Shown here piece after piece: positions 61,722 through 64,000 of a stretch of DNA of 64,000 nucleotides. The stretch comes from Planococcus antarcticus DSM 14505 (GTDB lineage Bacteria > Bacillota > Bacilli > Bacillales_A > Planococcaceae): positions 624,501 to 688,500 of the forward strand of contig NZ_CP016534.2 in assembly GCF_001687565.2 (NCBI RefSeq). Reading direction: 5' to 3'. Made by a program: the position numbers and the translations under genes. Every line of letters begins with the position of its first letter. Position 1 is the first letter of the stretch. Under the pieces are notes generated by a model. The model saw only the letters and a list, made by a program, of their open reading frames with translations. It had not been told where the DNA came from and did not search any database.

Positions 61722-63014
61722 GATATAGTTACCTTATTGAATTTAGTGTTATTAGTGATATTGATTGCCTTGACGGCATTTTTCGTCGGCTCGGAGTTTG
61801 CGGTCGTTAAAATCCGTATGTCACGACTCGACCAATTGATTGCAGAAGGCAATAAAAAAGCAGTGATTGCAAAAAAAGTGGCAGTCGACCTGGATTATTA
61901 CCTGTCCGCTTGCCAGCTCGGCATTACCGTAACCGCACTCGGACTCGGTGCACTCGGGAAACCGACAGTTGAGCGCCTGATGTATCCGATTTTCGAATTT
62001 TTTGCAGTTTCAGACACAGTAGCATCGACTGCTTCCTATGCGATCGCGTTCCTACTTGTGACTTATCTTCATGTCGTCATCGGCGAAATGGCACCGAAGA
62101 CATTGGCGATTCAATTTGCGGAAAAAATGGCGTTGCTTTTGGCACCGCCATTATACGGGTTCGGAAAAATTATGAAGCCATTTATCTGGTCATTGAATGG
62201 AGCTGCTCGCGTCTTGCTGAAACTTTTCGGCGTTCAGCCGGCAGGTCATGAACAGGCTTATTCAGAAGAAGAATTGAAAATTGTCATGGCCCAAAGCTTT
62301 GAAGGCGGAGCAATCAATGAAACTGAACTTTCTTATATGGAAAATGTCTTTTCATTCGATGAACGCGTAGCCAAAGATATCATGGTGCCGCGTACGGAAC
62401 TGGTCACGCTGGACAAGGATATGCCCTTGGAAGAAATCATCGAGATTTTGGATGAAAACAACTATACGCGTTATCCAGTGACAGAAGACGGCGACAAAGA
62501 CAGCGTTCTTGGCTTTGTCAGTGCGAAAAAAATGCTTCCTCATATTGTTGCCGGACGAGAGTGGCAGCTCGAGGGATTTGTTCTCGAACTGCCAACCGTT
62601 TTTGAACGGACTGCGTTGCAGGATGCGTTATTGCGCATGCAGAATGCCCGCGTTCACATTGCCCTTGTAGCGGACGAATACGGCGGCACCGCCGGCATGA
62701 TCACGATGGAAGACATTTTAGAAGAAATCGTCGGTGAAATCCGGGATGAATTCGATGCCGATGAAGTTTCGGACATTAGCAAAGTCAGCGACAACCAATA
62801 CTTGATCAATGGCCGCGTTTTGTTAAAGGATCTCGAAGAGCGCTTTGGCTTAACATTTGAAAAAAGCGAAGACATTGACACCATCGGCGGCTGGATCCAT
62901 TTCAAGAGTCCGGGAGAAGTAGAGACCGAAGCAACTGTCGGGAAGTCGAACGTTTCGTGGACAGTCGTGGAAATGGATAACCAGCAGATCAAGCAAGTGA
63001 TGTACCACCAATAA
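61719..63014 (+). CDS. CNNM/CorC-type hemolysin family membrane protein, copy 1
   Basis: A 431-residue membrane protein of the HlyC/CorC group, linked to Mg2+/Co2+ homeostasis in known relatives. An N-terminal DUF21/CNNM domain has about four helices (about 1-190) with CQLGITVTALGLGALGKP and GEMAPKTLAIQ. It is followed by a CBS-domain pair (about 210-330; RDIMVPRTELVTL, DNNYTRYPV) and a C-terminal CorC_HlyC domain (about 345-425; GGTAGMITMEDILEEIVGEI upstream of it). The start is a GTG reached through a hairpin-spaced ribosome-binding site. It is followed after a repeat by a paralogue. Confidence 0.94.
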   Translation: MDIVTLLNLVLLVILIALTAFFVGSEFAVVKIRMSRLDQLIAEGNKKAVIAKKVAVDLDYYLSACQLGITVTALGLGALGKPTVERLMYPIFEFFAVSDTVASTASYAIAFLLVTYLHVVIGEMAPKTLAIQFAEKMALLLAPPLYGFGKIMKPFIWSLNGAARVLLKLFGVQPAGHEQAYSEEELKIVMAQSFEGGAINETELSYMENVFSFDERVAKDIMVPRTELVTLDKDMPLEEIIEILDENNYTRYPVTEDGDKDSVLGFVSAKKMLPHIVAGREWQLEGFVLELPTVFERTALQDALLRMQNARVHIALVADEYGGTAGMITMEDILEEIVGEIRDEFDADEVSDISKVSDNQYLINGRVLLKDLEERFGLTFEKSEDIDTIGGWIHFKSPGEVETEATVGKSNVSWTVVEMDNQQIKQVMYHQ

Positions 63015-63045
63015 CCAAAAAACTGAAAGAACACAGTGGATAAAC

Positions 63046-63125
63046 GAAGAAATCGCTCCAGGCGAACGCTTTGAGCCCACATGCTGTGGGTCTGAAAGCG
63101 CAGCTAGTTTGTGGAATATCCGCAG
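63046..63125 (-). repeat. Copy of dispersed repeat family 2, reversed
   Basis: The reverse complement of this segment matches the left and right parts of the block at 45950-46435: AAGAAATCGCTCCAG at one end, CCCACATGCTGTGGG as hairpin, and AGCTAGTTTGTGGAATAT at the other. It separates the two CNNM paralogues. Confidence 0.75.
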
Positions 63126-63165
63126 CAAAACCGTTTTTACTATAAATAATTAGTTGAATATATAT

Positions 63166-63199
63166 GGAGGTGAATCCCTCGTTTGAGGGAGACGAATTG
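63166..63199 (+). promoter_or_regulatory. Hairpin between Shine-Dalgarno and TTG start of the second CNNM gene
   Basis: GGAGGTGA (63166-63173) is 23 bases from the TTG at 63197. TCCCTC (63175-63180) and GAGGGA (63185-63190) form a hairpin with loop GTTT; without it the spacing is 7 bases, as in the first gene. Confidence 0.7.
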
Positions 63200-64000
63200 G
63201 ATGGACAAATAGTGATTAACTTAATACTCGTCGCGTTGCTGATTATCGCAACCGCATTTTTCGTTGGTGCTGAATTCGCCATCTTGAAAGTGCGGATGTC
63301 GCGGATTGACCAACTGATATCAGAAGGCAACAAGAAAGCTGTTCGTGCCAAAGAAGTAGCCAACGAACTGGATTATTACCTGTCTGCTTGCCAGCTGGGC
63401 ATTACCGTAACCGCCCTGGCTCTTGGTGCTTTAGGAGAGCCGACCGTCGAACGCATGCTGCACCCGCTGTTCGTTGCGTTTGACGTACCAGCGGCGCTGT
63501 CGACGGTGCTATCTTACGCTATCGCGCTTGGTGTCGTAACATTCCTGCACGTAGTAATAGGAGAATTGGCGCCGAAGACGTTGGCGATTCAATATGCTGA
63601 AAAAATGACCTTGCTTTTGGCGCCACCACTTTACTGGTTCGGTAAAATCATGAACCCATTCATTTGGCTGATGAATGGTTCGGCACGCGAACTCTTGCGT
63701 TTATTCAAAGTAGAGCCGGCCGGCCACGAAGTAGCGCATACCGAGGAAGAATTAAAGCTGATTATGGCAGAAAGCTTTCAGAGTGGAGAAATCAATCAAA
63801 CCGAATTGACGTACTTGAAAAACATCTTTGCTTTTGACGACCGCATCGTCAGGAACATCATGATTCCCAAAGCGGAAATTGTCTCAGTCGATAGCCGCCT
63901 GACGCGTTCAGAGCTGTTTGAAGTATTGGATGAACACGAATATACCCGGTATCCAGTAGCTGAACATGGTGATAAAGGCCGTCTGATCGGCTTTATCAAT
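63197..64000 (+). CDS. CNNM/CorC-type hemolysin family membrane protein, copy 2, 3' end outside the window
   Basis: An open frame from the TTG at 63197 to the window end, 268 codons so far. It aligns with copy 1 from the first helix on: FFVGAEFAILKVRMSRIDQL, CQLGITVTALALGALGEP, GELAPKTLAIQ, then the start of the CBS pair (RNIMIPKAEIVSV, EHEYTRYPV). The ATG at 63201 is out of frame. The start codon is preceded by the hairpin-spaced GGAGGTGA. Divergence from copy 1 is moderate, indicating an older duplication. The CBS end and CorC_HlyC domain lie outside the window. Confidence 0.92.
   Translation, partial: MDGQIVINLILVALLIIATAFFVGAEFAILKVRMSRIDQLISEGNKKAVRAKEVANELDYYLSACQLGITVTALALGALGEPTVERMLHPLFVAFDVPAALSTVLSYAIALGVVTFLHVVIGELAPKTLAIQYAEKMTLLLAPPLYWFGKIMNPFIWLMNGSARELLRLFKVEPAGHEVAHTEEELKLIMAESFQSGEINQTELTYLKNIFAFDDRIVRNIMIPKAEIVSVDSRLTRSELFEVLDEHEYTRYPVAEHGDKGRLIGFIN

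Overview
The window reads as a chromosomal segment of a Gram-positive Bacillales bacterium, most likely a Planococcaceae member (Planococcus/Planomicrobium-like). The reasons are strong GGAGG ribosome-binding sites, frequent GTG and TTG starts, lipoboxes without an outer-membrane counterpart, and typical Bacillales families (KtrB, MsmX, NagR-type GntR, YdhK, DUF5316, CPBP, YfiB/YfiC-like exporters, a CrtI-family enzyme). The genus is an inference from gene content; no rRNA or tRNA gene was seen. No prophage, transposase or CRISPR array was recognised.

Layout. 1-13.8 kb: the 3' part of metH, a repeat-rich gap, an MsrA-MsrB fusion lipoprotein, a luciferase-like monooxygenase, two redox enzymes (MDR and OYE families), KtrB, and a TAXI-type TRAP transporter operon. 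14.0-19.8 kb: a complete N-acetylglucosamine operon (nagE, nagA, nagB, nagR, an HPr gene, a SIS-domain gene) behind a GntR-type operator and a CcpA-like site. 19.8-31.5 kb: a 25-copy 20-bp array, YdhK and F510_1955 lipoproteins with a two-component system, a CrtI-like oxidoreductase, a copper-binding four-helix bundle protein, two SHOCT membrane proteins, a GNAT enzyme, an ABC-2 exporter, a DUF5316 protein and a methyltransferase. 31.7-37.4 kb: DUF1801, a divergent XRE-cupin regulator with an MHS transporter and an ornithine cyclodeaminase homologue, and two alpha/beta-hydrolase paralogues (one interrupted by an amber codon) around a sugar O-acetyltransferase. 37.5-50.9 kb: an alpha-glucoside/maltodextrin region with two ROK kinases, MsmX, a PucR-type regulator, a MEDS protein, two GH13 alpha-glucosidases, a binding protein, two permeases and a LacI regulator. 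51-64 kb: DUF4385, a TIGR01777 epimerase, a region-2-only sigma-like protein, MarR plus a heterodimeric ABC exporter, a CPBP protease, a penicillin-binding protein lacking its catalytic SxxK motif, a MerR regulator and two CNNM/CorC paralogues, the second cut by the window end.

How the genes work together. NagE imports and phosphorylates GlcNAc, NagA deacetylates it, and NagB converts glucosamine-6-P to fructose-6-P under NagR control. In the alpha-glucoside region the binding protein and two permeases import sugar with the MsmX ATPase, the GH13 enzymes hydrolyse it, and the ROK kinases probably phosphorylate the glucose released.

The most unusual signals are: (1) intergenic arrays of about 21-bp units each starting with TAC, at several loci, with a related 20-bp array of 25 units; (2) a hairpin between a strong Shine-Dalgarno and the start codon in both CNNM genes, leaving the same effective 7-nt spacing; (3) a class B PBP in which Ser and Lys of SxxK are replaced by Pro and Gln; (4) dispersed foldback repeats whose copies show compensatory stem changes; (5) an amber codon inside an otherwise intact hydrolase paralogue.
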